A DNA stretch of 64,000 nucleotides from Pseudomonas sp. p1(2021b) (lineage in GTDB: Bacteria > Pseudomonadota > Gammaproteobacteria > Pseudomonadales > Pseudomonadaceae): contig NZ_CP083746.1 in NCBI RefSeq assembly GCF_020151015.1, positions 941,001-1,005,000 of the forward strand. The letters are read 5' to 3'. Shown here piece after piece: positions 26,400 through 37,072 of this stretch. Position numbers and translations under genes: made by a program. Under the pieces are notes generated by a model. It saw nothing but the letters and a program-made list of their open reading frames with translations, was not told the DNA's origin and searched no databases. How positions within the stretch are numbered: position 1 is the stretch's first letter; every line of letters starts with the position of its first letter.

Positions 26400-27269
26400 A
26401 TGAGCGAAGACATCCAGGACACCACCAACCCGGAACCGGCGCGCCCTGCGGCGCCCGCGCTGGCACCGCCGATCGTGGCGTCGCCGGCCAAGCGCATCCA
26501 GGCCTTTACCGGTGACCCGGACTTCATGACCTCCCTGGCCCGGGGGTTGGCCGTCATCCAGGCGTTCCAGGAGCGTAAGCGCCACCTGACCATCGCCCAG
26601 ATCAGCCACCGGACCGAGATCCCCCGGGCGGCGGTGCGCCGTTGCTTGCACACGCTGATGAAGCTGGGGTACGCAACCACCGATGGGCGTACCTATTCCT
26701 TGTTGCCCAAGGTGCTGACCCTGGGGCATGCCTACCTGTCGTCGACCCCGTTGGCGGTGTCCGCGCAGCCGTATCTGGACCGCATCAGCGACCAACTGCA
26801 CGAAGCGGCCAACATGGCGACCCTCGAAGGCGACGACATTCTCTATATCGCCCGCTCGGCCACCGTGGAGCGCCTGATTTCGGTCGACTTGTCGGTCGGC
26901 GGTCGCTTGCCGGCCTATTGCACGTCCATGGGGCGGATCCTGTTGGCGGCGCTGGACGATGCGAGCCTTTGGGAGTACCTGGAGCGTGCCGACCTCAAGG
27001 CCCGTACCAGTCGCACCCTGCATGATCCGGATTCGCTGTTCGCCTGCATCCAGCAGGTGCGTGCCCAGGGCTGGTGCGTGGTCGATCAGGAACTGGAGCA
27101 AGGTTTGCGTTCGATTGCCGTGCCGATCTATGACGCCTCGGGGCAGGTGCTGGCGGCGCTGAACGTCAGCACGCACGTGGGGAGGGTGACCCGTAGCGAA
27201 CTGGAGCAGCGATTCCTGCCGATCCTGTTGGCAGCCAGTCGGGACCTATGCCATCAACTGTTTGGCTAG
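26400..27269 (+). CDS. pcaR: Transcriptional regulator PcaR (IclR family)
   Basis: The 289-aa regulator has an N-terminal winged helix-turn-helix (SLARGLAVIQAFQE, then IAQISHRTEIPRAAVRRCL, about residues 45-95) and a C-terminal IclR effector domain with YCTSMGRILLAAL. It binds 3-oxoadipate and activates pca genes. Sequence agrees closely with P. putida PcaR. Exact PcaR boxes stand in front of it and of pcaI. The start ATG follows GAGG by six bases. Confidence 0.95.
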   Translation: MSEDIQDTTNPEPARPAAPALAPPIVASPAKRIQAFTGDPDFMTSLARGLAVIQAFQERKRHLTIAQISHRTEIPRAAVRRCLHTLMKLGYATTDGRTYSLLPKVLTLGHAYLSSTPLAVSAQPYLDRISDQLHEAANMATLEGDDILYIARSATVERLISVDLSVGGRLPAYCTSMGRILLAALDDASLWEYLERADLKARTSRTLHDPDSLFACIQQVRAQGWCVVDQELEQGLRSIAVPIYDASGQVLAALNVSTHVGRVTRSELEQRFLPILLAASRDLCHQLFG

Positions 27270-27304
27270 GGTTACCGCAGCTACGTTTGCGTCTCAAATT
27301 TTTA

Positions 27305-27338
27305 GTTCGATAATCGAACGAAAGTTCGATTATCGGAT
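27305..27338 (+). promoter_or_regulatory. Tandem PcaR boxes in the pcaI promoter
   Basis: GTTCGATAATCGAAC at 27305-27319 and GTTCGATTATCGGAT at 27324-27338 are two PcaR-box-like sequences 19 bp apart start to start. They lie 96-129 bp upstream of the pcaI start, in the 164-bp gap after pcaR, which fits activation of pcaIJF by PcaR. Confidence 0.75.
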
Positions 27339-27433
27339 TGTAAGCCTCCTGCGAGCCTCCTTAATCTGAGCGCATCGCAGCGATGCTCTTGCCCGCTGCT
27401 CACTGACCGGCTCGTCCTGACCAGGAGTCTCCA

Positions 27434-28294
27434 ATGGCAGCAATCCTTTCCCTTCACGACGCGGTGAAGCAATTCATCCAGGATGGCGACACGGTCGCCC
27501 TCGAAGGTTTCACCCACCTGATCCCGACTGCCGCGGGCCACGAGATCATCCGCCAGGGCAAGCAGGACCTCACCTTGGTGCGCATGACCCCGGACCTGAT
27601 CTACGACCAGCTGATCGGTGCCGGTTGTGCGCGCAAGCTGATCTTCTCCTGGGGCGGCAACCCGGGGGTCGGTTCCCTGCATCGCTTGCGTGACGCGGTG
27701 GAAAAGCACTGGCCCCACGCGATCGCAATCGAGGAGCACAGCCACGCCGACCTGGCCAATGCCTACGTCGCGGGTGCCTCAGGCCTGCCCTTCGCGGTGC
27801 TGCGTGCCTACGCAGGCTCCGACCTGCCGAAGGTCAACCCACTGATCAAGAGCGTCACCTGCCCATTCACCGGCGAGGTGCTCGCGGCGGTGCCGTCGGT
27901 GCGCCCCGACGTCACCGTGATCCACGCGCAGAAGGCTGACCGCAAGGGTAACGTGCTGCTATGGGGCATCCTCGGCGTGCAAAAGGAGGCGGCGTTGGCG
28001 GCCAGGCGCTGCATCGTCACCGTCGAGGAAATCGTCGACGACCTGCAGGCCTCGATGAACGCCTGCGTCTTGCCAACCTGGGCCTTGAGTGCGGTGTGCC
28101 TCGTACCTGGTGGCGCTCATCCATCCTATGCGCATGGCTATTACGAGCGAGACAACCGCTTCTACCAGGTCTGGGACCCGATCGCCCGCGACCGTGAGTC
28201 GTTCACCGCCTGGATCGACACCTATATCCGAGGCACTGCCGACTTCAACGCATTCAAGGCCAAGCTGGCCAGCACCGCGGAGGCTGCGCAATGA
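27434..28294 (+). CDS. pcaI: 3-oxoadipate CoA-transferase subunit A (long CatI-like form)
   Basis: The 286-aa subunit works with PcaJ to transfer CoA from succinyl-CoA to 3-oxoadipate. It has the CoA-transferase family I alpha fold (VALEGFTHLIPTAAGHEI near residue 22-40; FSWGGNPGVGS). It is about 55 residues longer than the classical P. putida PcaI (231 aa) and resembles CatI of Pseudomonas and the PA0226-type subunit. The start follows AGGAG. It overlaps pcaJ by 4 bp. Confidence 0.85.
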   Translation: MAAILSLHDAVKQFIQDGDTVALEGFTHLIPTAAGHEIIRQGKQDLTLVRMTPDLIYDQLIGAGCARKLIFSWGGNPGVGSLHRLRDAVEKHWPHAIAIEEHSHADLANAYVAGASGLPFAVLRAYAGSDLPKVNPLIKSVTCPFTGEVLAAVPSVRPDVTVIHAQKADRKGNVLLWGILGVQKEAALAARRCIVTVEEIVDDLQASMNACVLPTWALSAVCLVPGGAHPSYAHGYYERDNRFYQVWDPIARDRESFTAWIDTYIRGTADFNAFKAKLASTAEAAQ

Positions 28295-29070
28295 GCTATT
28301 CCACGTCCGAAATGATGACGGTCGCCGCGGCCCGTCGGCTGCGCAACGGGGCAGTCTGCTTCGTCGGCATCGGCTTGCCGTCCAAGGCCGCCAACCTGGC
28401 GCGCCTGACCTCGTCGCCCGATGTGGTGCTGATCTATGAGTCCGGCCCGATCGGCGCCAAGCCCAGCGTGCTGCCGCTGTCCATCGGGGATGGTGAGCTG
28501 GCGGAAACCGCCGACACCGTGGTGCCCACCGCCGAGATCTTCCGCTACTGGCTGCAGGGTGGGCGGATCGACGTGGGCTTCCTCGGTGCTGCCCAGGTCG
28601 ACCGCTTCGGCAACATCAACACCACCGTGGTGGGTGACTACCAGGCCCCCAGGACCCGCCTGCCGGGTGCCGGGGGTGCCCCGGAGATTGCAGGCTCGGC
28701 CAAGCAGGTGCTGATCATCCTCAAGCAGTCGACGCGTGCCTTCGTCGAAAAGCTCGATTTCATCACCTCGGTCGGCCACGGTGAGGGCGGCGATTCGCGT
28801 CAACGCCTGGGCCTGCCAGGCGAGGGGCCGGTGGGCATCATCACCGACCTGTGCATCATGGAACCGGAAGCCGGTACCCATGAGTTCTTGGTCACATCGA
28901 TCCACCCGGGCGTGACCCGCGAGCAGATCGTCGCTGCCACCGGCTGGCCGATTCGCTTCGCCGACCGTGTGCAGACCACCGCTGCACCCAGCGAAATCGA
29001 GCTGGGCGCCCTGCGCGAGCTGGAGGCCCGCACCGCCGTCGCCCATGGCCAGACAGTAGGAGAAGCCTGA
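28291..29070 (+). CDS. pcaJ: 3-oxoadipate CoA-transferase subunit B (long CatJ-like form)
   Basis: The 259-aa beta subunit carries the likely active glutamate E50 in LIYESGPIG, the CoA-binding loop VDRFGNINTT and VTSVGHGEGG. It is longer than classical PcaJ (213 aa) and pairs with the long subunit A. Start and stop overlap neighbours (ATGA at the pcaI end, one-base overlap at the pcaF start), so pcaI-pcaJ-pcaF form one operon. Confidence 0.85.
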   Translation: MSYSTSEMMTVAAARRLRNGAVCFVGIGLPSKAANLARLTSSPDVVLIYESGPIGAKPSVLPLSIGDGELAETADTVVPTAEIFRYWLQGGRIDVGFLGAAQVDRFGNINTTVVGDYQAPRTRLPGAGGAPEIAGSAKQVLIILKQSTRAFVEKLDFITSVGHGEGGDSRQRLGLPGEGPVGIITDLCIMEPEAGTHEFLVTSIHPGVTREQIVAATGWPIRFADRVQTTAAPSEIELGALRELEARTAVAHGQTVGEA

Positions 29071-30272
29071 TGCGTGACGTATTCATCTGCGATGCCATCC
29101 GCACCCCGATCGGCCGCTTCGGCGGAGCTTTGGCCAGCGTGCGTGCCGATGACTTGGCGGCGGTGCCGCTCAAGGCGCTCATGGCGCGTAACCCCCAGGT
29201 CGACTGGGCCCAGTTGGACGAGGTGTTTCTTGGCTGCGCCAACCAGGCTGGCGAGGACAACCGCAACGTGGCACGCATGGCGCTGCTGTTGGCCGGCCTG
29301 CCGCAAAGCGTGCCGGGCGTGACCCTGAACCGCCTGTGTGCCTCGGGCATGGATGCCATCGGTACCGCGTTTCGCGCCATTGCCAGCGGCGAGATGGAGC
29401 TGGCGATTGCCGGTGGGGTCGAATCCATGTCCCGCGCACCCTTCGTAATGGGCAAGGCCGAGAGCGCCTATTCGCGCAGCATGAAGCTCGAGGACACCAC
29501 CATCGGCTGGCGCTTCGTCAATCCATTGATGAAGGCCGAGTACGGCGTGGACTCGATGCCTGAGACTGCCGACAACGTGGCCAACGATTTCCAGATCTCG
29601 CGCGCCGACCAGGACGCCTTCGCCCTGCGAAGCCAGCAGAAGGCCGCGGCTGCCCAGGCCGCGGGTTACTTTGCCGAAGAGATCGTGCCGGTGCGTATTG
29701 TCCACAAGAAGGGTGAACGCCTGGTCGAACAGGATGAGCATTTGCGTCCGGAAACCACCCTGCAGACGCTGGCACGACTCAAACCGGTCAACGGCCCGGA
29801 GAAGACCGTCACTGCCGGCAACGCCTCGGGGGTCAACGATGGCGCCGCAGCGCTGATCCTGGCCTCGACCGAGGCGGTGCACGCGCATGGCCTGACCCCG
29901 CGTGCGCGGGTGCTGGGCATGGCCAGCAGCGGGGTAGCGCCGCGGGTGATGGGCATCGGTCCGGTGCCAGCGGTGCGCAAGCTGAGCGAGCGGCTGGGGA
30001 TCGCGGTGGGTGAATTCGATGTCATCGAGCTCAACGAAGCGTTCGCCAGCCAGGGCTTGGCGGTGTTGCGTGAGCTGGGCATCGCGGACGACGCGCCGCA
30101 GGTCAATCCCAATGGTGGCGCCATCGCTTTGGGGCACCCCTTGGGCATGAGCGGCGCGCGGCTGGTGCTGACGGCGTTGCACCAACTGGAAAAGTGCGGC
30201 GGGCGCAAGGGCCTGGCGACCATGTGCGTAGGGGTAGGGCAGGGGTTGGCCCTGGCGATCGAGCGCCTATGA
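29070..30272 (+). CDS. pcaF: 3-oxoadipyl-CoA thiolase
   Basis: The 400-aa thiolase cleaves 3-oxoadipyl-CoA to succinyl-CoA and acetyl-CoA, the last step of the beta-ketoadipate pathway. Catalytic C90 is in LNRLCASGMDA, the histidine in GGAIALGHPLGMSG (about residue 356) and the second cysteine in MCVGVGQG (about 386). It starts one base inside the pcaJ stop. Sequence fits PcaF. Confidence 0.93.
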   Translation: MRDVFICDAIRTPIGRFGGALASVRADDLAAVPLKALMARNPQVDWAQLDEVFLGCANQAGEDNRNVARMALLLAGLPQSVPGVTLNRLCASGMDAIGTAFRAIASGEMELAIAGGVESMSRAPFVMGKAESAYSRSMKLEDTTIGWRFVNPLMKAEYGVDSMPETADNVANDFQISRADQDAFALRSQQKAAAAQAAGYFAEEIVPVRIVHKKGERLVEQDEHLRPETTLQTLARLKPVNGPEKTVTAGNASGVNDGAAALILASTEAVHAHGLTPRARVLGMASSGVAPRVMGIGPVPAVRKLSERLGIAVGEFDVIELNEAFASQGLAVLRELGIADDAPQVNPNGGAIALGHPLGMSGARLVLTALHQLEKCGGRKGLATMCVGVGQGLALAIERL

Positions 30273-30281
30273 CGGCTAACC

Positions 30282-30310
30282 CGTGTAGGAGCGGCACAAG
30301 GCCGCTCCTT
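30282..30310. repeat. Short REP between pcaF and pcaT
   Basis: GTGTAGGAGCGGCACAAGGC followed by CGCTCCTTGG is a short REP-like palindrome in the 112-bp gap. It separates pcaT from the pcaIJF operon and may attenuate read-through. Confidence 0.6.
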
Positions 30311-30384
30311 GGGGCGTGCAGTGGAACGAGATTGTTACTGAGTGTGTCTAGACTAGGCAGGGACCTTCTTGGAGTGAGTACCTC

Positions 30385-31674
30385 ATGACTTCAACCTATT
30401 ACACAGGCGAAGAACGCAGCAAACGCATCTTCGCCATCGTCGGGGCTTCGTCGGGCAATCTGGTGGAATGGTTCGACTTCTACGTCTACGCCTTCTGCGC
30501 CATCTACTTCGCCCCGGCTTTCTTTCCCTCCGACAACCCCACCGTGCAGTTGCTCAATACTGCCGGCGTGTTCGCCGCAGGCTTCTTGATGCGTCCGATC
30601 GGCGGCTGGATCTTCGGTCGCCTGGCGGACCGCCATGGCCGCAAGAACTCCTTGATGATTTCGGTGCTGATGATGTGCGGTGGCTCGCTGATCATCGCCT
30701 GCCTGCCGACCTACTCCAGCATCGGCGCCTGGGCCCCGGCCCTGTTGTTGCTGGCGCGGCTGATCCAGGGCCTGTCGGTGGGCGGTGAATACGGCACCAC
30801 CGCCACCTACATGAGCGAGGTGGCCTTGCGTGGCCAGCGCGGCTTCTTCGCCTCGTTCCAGTACGTCACGCTGATCGGTGGCCAGTTGCTGGCGGTGCTG
30901 GTGGTGGTGATCCTGCAGCAACTGCTGACCGAGGAGGAGTTGCGGGCCTATGGTTGGCGGATTCCCTTCGTGGTGGGCGCCGTCGCCGCCTTGATCTCGC
31001 TCATGCTGCGCCGCTCGCTGAAAGAGACCAGCAGCGCTGAAACCCGCCAGGACAAAGAGGCCGGTACCATCGGTGGGCTGTTGCGCAACCATGCTGCAGC
31101 CTTCATCACCGTGCTGGGCTACACCGCGGGCGGTTCGTTGATCTTCTATACCTTCACCACCTACATGCAGAAGTTCCTGGTCAACACGGCCGGCATGCAG
31201 GCCAAGAGCGCCAGCTACGTGATGACGGGGGCCCTGTTCCTGTTCATGATCCTGCAGCCGCTGTTCGGCATGCTGTCCGACCGCATTGGGCGGCGCAATT
31301 CCATGCTGCTGTTCGGCGGCCTGGGCACGCTGTTCACCGTACCGTTGCTGATGGCGCTGAAAACCGTGACCAGCCCGTTCCTGGCGTTCGTGCTGGTGAC
31401 CCTGGCGCTGTGCATCGTGAGTTTCTACACCTCGATCAGCGGCTTGGTGAAGGCCGAGATGTTCCCGGCGCAGGTGCGTGCCTTGGGCGTGGGCCTGGCC
31501 TATGCCGTGGCCAACGCCGTATTCGGCGGTTCGGCCGAATACGTGGCCTTGGGCTTGAAGACCCTGGGCCTGGAGAACACGTTCTACTGGTACGTGACCG
31601 CCATGATGGCGGTGGCCTTCCTGTTCAGCCTGCGCCTGCCGAAACAGGCCGCTTACCTGCACCATGACCACTGA
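30385..31674 (+). CDS. pcaT: Dicarboxylate MFS transporter PcaT (metabolite:H+ symporter family)
   Basis: The 429-aa transporter has twelve membrane segments and MHS-family marks: [13 protein letters not shown] (TM1), [18 protein letters not shown] and [16 protein letters not shown]. It imports 3-oxoadipate or related dicarboxylates by proton symport. Position after pcaF and strong likeness to PcaT support the name. The ATG at 30385 follows GGAGTGAG. The gene lies 112 bp after pcaF and may have its own promoter. Confidence 0.88.
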   Translation: MTSTYYTGEERSKRIFAIVGASSGNLVEWFDFYVYAFCAIYFAPAFFPSDNPTVQLLNTAGVFAAGFLMRPIGGWIFGRLADRHGRKNSLMISVLMMCGGSLIIACLPTYSSIGAWAPALLLLARLIQGLSVGGEYGTTATYMSEVALRGQRGFFASFQYVTLIGGQLLAVLVVVILQQLLTEEELRAYGWRIPFVVGAVAALISLMLRRSLKETSSAETRQDKEAGTIGGLLRNHAAAFITVLGYTAGGSLIFYTFTTYMQKFLVNTAGMQAKSASYVMTGALFLFMILQPLFGMLSDRIGRRNSMLLFGGLGTLFTVPLLMALKTVTSPFLAFVLVTLALCIVSFYTSISGLVKAEMFPAQVRALGVGLAYAVANAVFGGSAEYVALGLKTLGLENTFYWYVTAMMAVAFLFSLRLPKQAAYLHHDH

Positions 31675-31753
31675 ACGCACCAGGGGCCGGGTGGGCCGGT
31701 ACCGAATGCCGGTGCCCGCTTGCCCACCGCCGAAGGCGGCGGGATGACTCGAG

Positions 31754-32278
31754 TCAGGCCGCGGCCTTCTTCTGCCGCACCGCCACCGGGCCGGCTTTGG
31801 CTTCCACTGCGCGCTTGAGCGCCGGACACAGCCCGAGCATGAACGCCAGCTCCGCCACCACGAACAGCGGGCCGATGATCAGCCCGCTGATATCGTCGAC
31901 GAACGCCGGTTTGCGGCCTTCGTAATAATGCCCGACGAACTGGATGATCCAGCCCACCACGAACGCCCCCAGCCCGGCGCTCAACCATAGCCCGGTGGCC
32001 TGTATGGCCAGCAGTTGGCCGACCCACAGGCACGACCCCAGCAGCGCACCCATGACCAGCCCGAAACGCAAGTCCAGGCGCAGGTAGAACCACACCGATG
32101 CGGCGGCCACGAGCAGCGCGGGGGAGAGCCAGATGCCGGCCAGGTTCCAGCCGGGGCGTGAAAGCAGGATGGTCACCGCCAGCACGATCAACGGGATGCC
32201 GATGAAGTGGGTGGCGATATTGCGCGGGTCGCGGTGGTAGGCCGCGTATTGGCTCAGGTGGTCGACGAGGCTTTTCAT
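31754..32278 (-). CDS. Mpo1/DUF962-family membrane protein
   Basis: The 174-aa protein has four hydrophobic segments and DUF962 histidine motifs, RNIATHFIGIPL and IIQFVGHYYEGRKPAF. The family includes yeast Mpo1, a 2-hydroxy-fatty-acid dioxygenase, so a role in fatty-acid alpha-oxidation is possible. It lies between pcaT and ttgC, both unrelated to it. The start at 32278 precedes the first hydrophobic segment. Confidence 0.8.
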   Translation of the reverse strand: MKSLVDHLSQYAAYHRDPRNIATHFIGIPLIVLAVTILLSRPGWNLAGIWLSPALLVAAASVWFYLRLDLRFGLVMGALLGSCLWVGQLLAIQATGLWLSAGLGAFVVGWIIQFVGHYYEGRKPAFVDDISGLIIGPLFVVAELAFMLGLCPALKRAVEAKAGPVAVRQKKAAA

Positions 32279-32425
32279 GGTTGTTCCTCCCTGTGTGGCT
32301 GCAAGTGCACCCTGCAGCGGGGCTAACCGCCATGGCATGAGCATAGCGCTCGACCACCGGAGCTGGAACCGTGCGTGGGTAATGGGCATCCATCACCGTA
32401 GCGAATGAGCAGGCCGCAAAACGAA

Positions 32426-32448
32426 AAGCCCACCGCGAGGGTGGGCTT
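32426..32448 (-). terminator. Terminator downstream of ttgC
   Basis: AAGCCCACC at 32426-32434 pairs with GGTGGGCTT at 32440-32448, with a five-base loop. On the minus strand the right side reads TTTTCGTTTT. It lies 18 bp past the ttgC stop and ends the ttgABC operon. Confidence 0.8.
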
Positions 32449-32465
32449 GATGCACTGCAGGGCGA

Positions 32466-33920
32466 TCAGCCTTTCGGTGATTGCACCGCGGCCTGTTGGT
32501 TGGCCTGGCCGGTCTGCTCCAGCCAGCCGCCACCCAGGGCCTTGTACAGGTTGACCTCGCTGACCAGCTGCGAGAGGCGGTCGCTGATCAGCGCCTGCTG
32601 CGAGCTGAACAGGTTGCGCTGGGCATCGAGGAAGGTCAGGTTGCTGTCGATGCCGATGCGATAGCGACGTTCGGCCAGGCGGTAGTAGTCCTGGTTGGCG
32701 GCCACCAGGTCGCGCTGCGCCTGCAGCTGTTCTTCGAACGTCTTGCGCGCGGCCAGGCCATCGGAGACTTCCTGGAAGGCCGTCTGGATGGTCTTTTCGT
32801 ACTTGGCGACGTTGATGTCCTTCTGGATCTTCGAGTAGTCCAGGCTCGCCTTCAGGCTGCCGGCGTTGAAGATCGGCAGGTTGATCTGCGGCTGGAACAG
32901 CCAGGTGCCCGAGCCGCCCTTGAACAGCCCGCCCATGTCCGGGCTCAGGGTGCCGGCGTTGGCGGTCAGGCTGATGCTCGGGAAGAACGCCGCCCGGGCC
33001 GCGCCGATGTTGGCGTTGGCCGCTTTGAGCAGGTGCTCGGCTTCCTGGATGTCCGGGCGGCGTTGCAGCAGCTCGGACGGCAGGCCTGCCGGCACTTCGG
33101 CCAACTGGTCTTCGCTGAGCTTGAGCGGTACCGGAAGGTCGGCAGGCACGCCGGTGCCCAGCAGCACGGTCAGGCTGTTCAGGTCCTGGGCCACCAGGCG
33201 CTGGTATTGCGACAGCTTGACCCGGGCGCCTTCCACGGCAGTGCGTGCCTGGCTCAGGTCGAGCGCCGAGGCCACACCCACTTCATTGCTGCGGCGGGTC
33301 AGGTTGTAGCTTTCCTCGTAGGTCTTGAGGGTTTCTTCGGTCAGCTTGAGCAGGGCCTGGTCGGCCTGCCAGGTGTAGTAGGCATTGGCCACGCTGGCCA
33401 CCAGGCTGATCTGCGTGGAGCGGCGGGCCTGCTCGCTGGAGAGGTAGGTCTCCAGGGCTTGCTCGGTCAGGCTGCGTACACGGCCGAACAGGTCCAGCTC
33501 GTAGGCGCTGACGCCCAGGGTCGCCGAGTACTGGCTGGTGATGCCCGCCTCGCCGGTCTGCGACATGTTCGCCGGTACCCGCTGGCGGCTGCCGCTGCCA
33601 TTGGCCGAGACCGCCGGGAACAGGTCGGCCCGCTGGATGCGGTACTGGGCCCGGTAGGCGTCGATGTTCAGCGCCGCGACGCGAAGGTCGCGGTTGTTCT
33701 CCAGGGACGTCTGGATCAGCTTCTGCAGCGCCGGGTCGTGGAAGAACTGGCGCCAGCCCTGCTCGGCAGCGGCCACGTTGGCCGACTCGGTCGGCGAGTA
33801 CGCAGGGCCTTGCGGCCACTGCGCAGCCACCGGTGATTCCGGGGTCTGGTAGTCAGGGATCAGCGAGCAGCCGCCAAGGATGAAAGCGGTCACTGCCAGG
33901 GATAATAAAGACTTGGTCAT
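32466..33920 (-). CDS. ttgC: Outer membrane channel of the TtgABC efflux pump
   Basis: The 484-aa lipoprotein is an OprM/TolC-type channel. Signal and lipobox FILGGC place the acylated cysteine at 18. Two outer-membrane-efflux repeats follow, with [20 protein letters not shown] and [17 protein letters not shown]. It joins TtgAB to form the antibiotic and solvent pump. Its start overlaps the ttgB stop by 4 bp. Confidence 0.92.
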   Translation of the reverse strand: MTKSLLSLAVTAFILGGCSLIPDYQTPESPVAAQWPQGPAYSPTESANVAAAEQGWRQFFHDPALQKLIQTSLENNRDLRVAALNIDAYRAQYRIQRADLFPAVSANGSGSRQRVPANMSQTGEAGITSQYSATLGVSAYELDLFGRVRSLTEQALETYLSSEQARRSTQISLVASVANAYYTWQADQALLKLTEETLKTYEESYNLTRRSNEVGVASALDLSQARTAVEGARVKLSQYQRLVAQDLNSLTVLLGTGVPADLPVPLKLSEDQLAEVPAGLPSELLQRRPDIQEAEHLLKAANANIGAARAAFFPSISLTANAGTLSPDMGGLFKGGSGTWLFQPQINLPIFNAGSLKASLDYSKIQKDINVAKYEKTIQTAFQEVSDGLAARKTFEEQLQAQRDLVAANQDYYRLAERRYRIGIDSNLTFLDAQRNLFSSQQALISDRLSQLVSEVNLYKALGGGWLEQTGQANQQAAVQSPKG

Positions 33921-36900
33921 TGCCCAGCCTCATAACGAGTAGTTTCAGGGGTGGCGTCGGGTTCAGGCTTCTTGCTGCCGAACAACGACGACACTGCTAC
34001 GAAGAACAGCGGTACCCAGAAGATAGCCAGCACGGTCGCACTGATCATGCCGCCGATCACCCCGGTGCCGATGGCGTGCTGGCTGCCCGAGCCTGCGCCA
34101 CTGGCGATGGTCAACGGTACCACGCCGAGGATGAACGCCAGCGAGGTCATGATGATCGGGCGCAGACGCATGCGGCAGGCCTCGATGGCCGCGTCGAACA
34201 GGCTGCGGCCTTGCTCGTGCAGTTCCTTGGCGAACTCGACGATCAGGATCGCGTTCTTCGCCGCCAGGCCAATGGTGGTCAGCAGGCCGACCAGGAAGTA
34301 CACGTCGTTGGACAGCCCGCGCAGGCTGGTGGCGATCAGCGCACCGATGATACCCAGCGGTACCACCAGCACCACGGCGATCGGGATCGACCAGCTTTCG
34401 TACAGCGCCGCCAGGCACAGGAACACGAACAGTACCGAGAGGGCGAACAGCGCCGGCATCTGCGAGCCGGAGAGCTTCTCCTCGTAGGACATGCCGGTCC
34501 AGGAATAACCGATGCCCGCTGGCAGCTCGCCGGCGATGCGCTCGACCTCGGCCATGGCTTCACCGGTACTGTAGCCCGGCGCCGGGGCGCCGAGGATCTC
34601 GACGGCTTCCACGCCGTTGTAGCGCGACAGCTTGGGCGAGCCGTAGGTCCATTCGCCCTTGGCGAAGGAGGAGAACGGCACCATCTCGCCGGCGCCGTTG
34701 CGCACGTACCATTTCTGCAGGTCTTCCGGGCTCATCCGGGCGCTGGGTTCACCCTGGATGTACACCTTCTTGACTCGACCGCGGTCGATGAAGTCGTTGA
34801 CGTAGCTGCCGCCGAGGGCGATCGACAGGGTGTTGTTGATGTCGGCGATGGTCACGCCCAAGGCGCTGGCACGTTCGTCATCGATGGTCAGCTGGTACTG
34901 CGGCTCGTCGTTCAGGCCGTTCGGGCGCACGGCGCTGAGCACCTTGCTCTGGGCGGCCTTGGCCAGGAACTGGTTGCGCGCTTCCATCAGCTTCTGGTGG
35001 CCGACGCCGGCGCGGTCCTGGAGGAACACGTCGAAGCCGGTGGCGTTACCCAGTTCGAGTACCGCAGGCGGTGCGAAGGCGAACACCATCGCGTCGCGGA
35101 AGCTGAAGAAGTGCTGCTGGGCGCGGGCGGCGAGGTTGAACACGCTGTTCTCGGCCGAACGCTCTTCCCACGGCTTGAGCATGATGAACGCCATGCCCGA
35201 GCTTTGGCCACGGCCGGCGAAGTTGAAGCCGTTGACCGTGAACACCGACGACACGGTATCGGCTTCGTCCTTGAGCAGGTACTCGCGCATCTGGTCGACC
35301 ACCACCTGGGTGCGCTCGGCACTGGAACCCGCCGGGGTCTGCACCTGGGCGAACAGTACGCCTTGGTCTTCTTCCGGAAGGAACGCGGTGGGGATGCGCA
35401 TGAACAGCCAGATCATGCCGACCACGATCAGCGCGTAGGCCAGCAGGAACGGTGCCTTGTTGCGCAGGATGGTGCCGACGCTGCGCTCGTAGCCTTGCAC
35501 GCTGCGGTCGAAGTTGCGGTTGAACCAGCCGAAGAAGCCACGCTTGGCCACGTGGTGCTCGCCCTTTTTCAGCGGCTTGAGCATGGTGGCGCACAGGGCT
35601 GGGGTGAAGATCAGCGCGACCAGCACCGACAGGCCCATGGCCGAGACGATGGTGATCGAGAACTGCCGGTAGATCACACCGGTGGAGCCGCCGAAGAAGG
35701 CCATTGGCAGCAGTACCGCCGACAGCACCAGGGCGATACCCACCAGGGCGCCCTGGATCTGCTCCATCGAGCGCTTGGTCGCTTCCTTGGGCGGCAGGCC
35801 CTCCTCGGACATCACCCGCTCGACGTTCTCCACCACGACGATGGCGTCGTCCACCAGCAGGCCGATGGCCAGAACCATGGCGAACATGGTCAGGGTGTTG
35901 ATGCTGAAGCCCGCCGCGGCCAGGATGCCGAAGGTTCCCAGCAACACCACCGGCACGGTCATGGTGGTGATGATGGTGGCGCGGAAGTTCTGCAGGAACA
36001 GGTACATCACCAGGAACACCAGCACCACCGCCTCGATCAGGGTGTGGATCACGCCGCTGATGGACTCGGTGACCACCGGGGTGGTGTCATACGGGAACAC
36101 CGCCTTCACGCCTGGCGGGAAGAACGGCTCCAGGTCGCTGATGGTCTTGCGCAGGGCCTTGGCGGTATCCAGGGCGTTGGCGCCAGTGGCCAGCTTGATC
36201 GCCAGGCCCGAGGCCGGGAAGCCGTTGTACTGCGCGCTGATGGCATAGTTCTCGCCACCCAGGCCGACCTTGGCGACATCGCCCAGGCGTACCTGGGAGC
36301 CGTCGCTGTTGACCTTGAGCAGGATGTTTTCGAATTGCTCGGCGGTCTGCAGGCGGGTCTTGCCGATGATGGTGGCGTTGAGCTGGGTACCAGGCATCGC
36401 CGGCAGGCCGCCGAGCTGGCCGGAGGAGACCTGCACGTTCTGCGCGCTGACGGCGGTGCGCACGTCGACCGGGGTCAGCTGGAACTTGTTCAGCTTGGCC
36501 GGATCGAGCCAGATACGCATGGCGTACTGGGCACCGAAGACCTGGAAGTCACCGACACCTGCGGTCCGCGAGATCGGGTCCTGCATGTTCGAGACGATGT
36601 AGTTGGACAGGTCGTCCTTGGTCATGCTGCCGTCTTCGGACACCAGGCCGATCACCAACAGGAAGTTCTTCACCGCCTTGGTCACACGGATACCTTGCTG
36701 CTGCACTTCCTGCGGCAGCAACGGGGTGGCCAGGTTCAGCTTGTTCTGCACCTGGACCTGCGCGGTGTCAGGGTTGGTGCCCTGCTCGAAGGTGGCGGTG
36801 ATGGTCATGCTGCCGTCGGAGTTGCTCTCCGAGGACACGTACCGCAGGTTGTCGATACCGTTGAGCTGCTGCTCGATGACCTGCACCACGGTGTCCTGCA

Positions 36901-37069
36901 CGGTTTGCGCCGAGGCGCCCGGGTAGGTCACGGCGATGGCGATGGCCGGTGGTGCAATGCTCGGGTACTGGTTGATCGGCAGCTTCAGGATTGACAAGGC
37001 GCCGACCAGCATGATCACCAGTGCGATCACCCAGGCGAAGATCGGGCGATCGATAAAGAACTTCGACAT
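33917..37069 (-). CDS. ttgB: RND inner membrane transporter TtgB
   Basis: The 1050-aa proton-driven pump has twelve membrane segments and the HAE1-RND layout. The proton-relay acidic pair is in [16 protein letters not shown] (around residue 407). It starts [17 protein letters not shown] and ends with a short acidic tail. It expels toluene, antibiotics and flavonoids. It lies 3 bp after ttgA and overlaps ttgC. Confidence 0.95.
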   Translation of the reverse strand: MSKFFIDRPIFAWVIALVIMLVGALSILKLPINQYPSIAPPAIAIAVTYPGASAQTVQDTVVQVIEQQLNGIDNLRYVSSESNSDGSMTITATFEQGTNPDTAQVQVQNKLNLATPLLPQEVQQQGIRVTKAVKNFLLVIGLVSEDGSMTKDDLSNYIVSNMQDPISRTAGVGDFQVFGAQYAMRIWLDPAKLNKFQLTPVDVRTAVSAQNVQVSSGQLGGLPAMPGTQLNATIIGKTRLQTAEQFENILLKVNSDGSQVRLGDVAKVGLGGENYAISAQYNGFPASGLAIKLATGANALDTAKALRKTISDLEPFFPPGVKAVFPYDTTPVVTESISGVIHTLIEAVVLVFLVMYLFLQNFRATIITTMTVPVVLLGTFGILAAAGFSINTLTMFAMVLAIGLLVDDAIVVVENVERVMSEEGLPPKEATKRSMEQIQGALVGIALVLSAVLLPMAFFGGSTGVIYRQFSITIVSAMGLSVLVALIFTPALCATMLKPLKKGEHHVAKRGFFGWFNRNFDRSVQGYERSVGTILRNKAPFLLAYALIVVGMIWLFMRIPTAFLPEEDQGVLFAQVQTPAGSSAERTQVVVDQMREYLLKDEADTVSSVFTVNGFNFAGRGQSSGMAFIMLKPWEERSAENSVFNLAARAQQHFFSFRDAMVFAFAPPAVLELGNATGFDVFLQDRAGVGHQKLMEARNQFLAKAAQSKVLSAVRPNGLNDEPQYQLTIDDERASALGVTIADINNTLSIALGGSYVNDFIDRGRVKKVYIQGEPSARMSPEDLQKWYVRNGAGEMVPFSSFAKGEWTYGSPKLSRYNGVEAVEILGAPAPGYSTGEAMAEVERIAGELPAGIGYSWTGMSYEEKLSGSQMPALFALSVLFVFLCLAALYESWSIPIAVVLVVPLGIIGALIATSLRGLSNDVYFLVGLLTTIGLAAKNAILIVEFAKELHEQGRSLFDAAIEACRMRLRPIIMTSLAFILGVVPLTIASGAGSGSQHAIGTGVIGGMISATVLAIFWVPLFFVAVSSLFGSKKPEPDATPETTRYEAGQ

Positions 37070-37072
37070 GGT

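Noticed and set aside
33920..36994. Very long plus-strand open frame (about 1,000 codons) opposite ttgB
   Set aside because: It is the antisense shadow of ttgB in a high-GC gene; the peptide is histidine- and glutamine-rich and has no domain, while ttgB is fully family-like.
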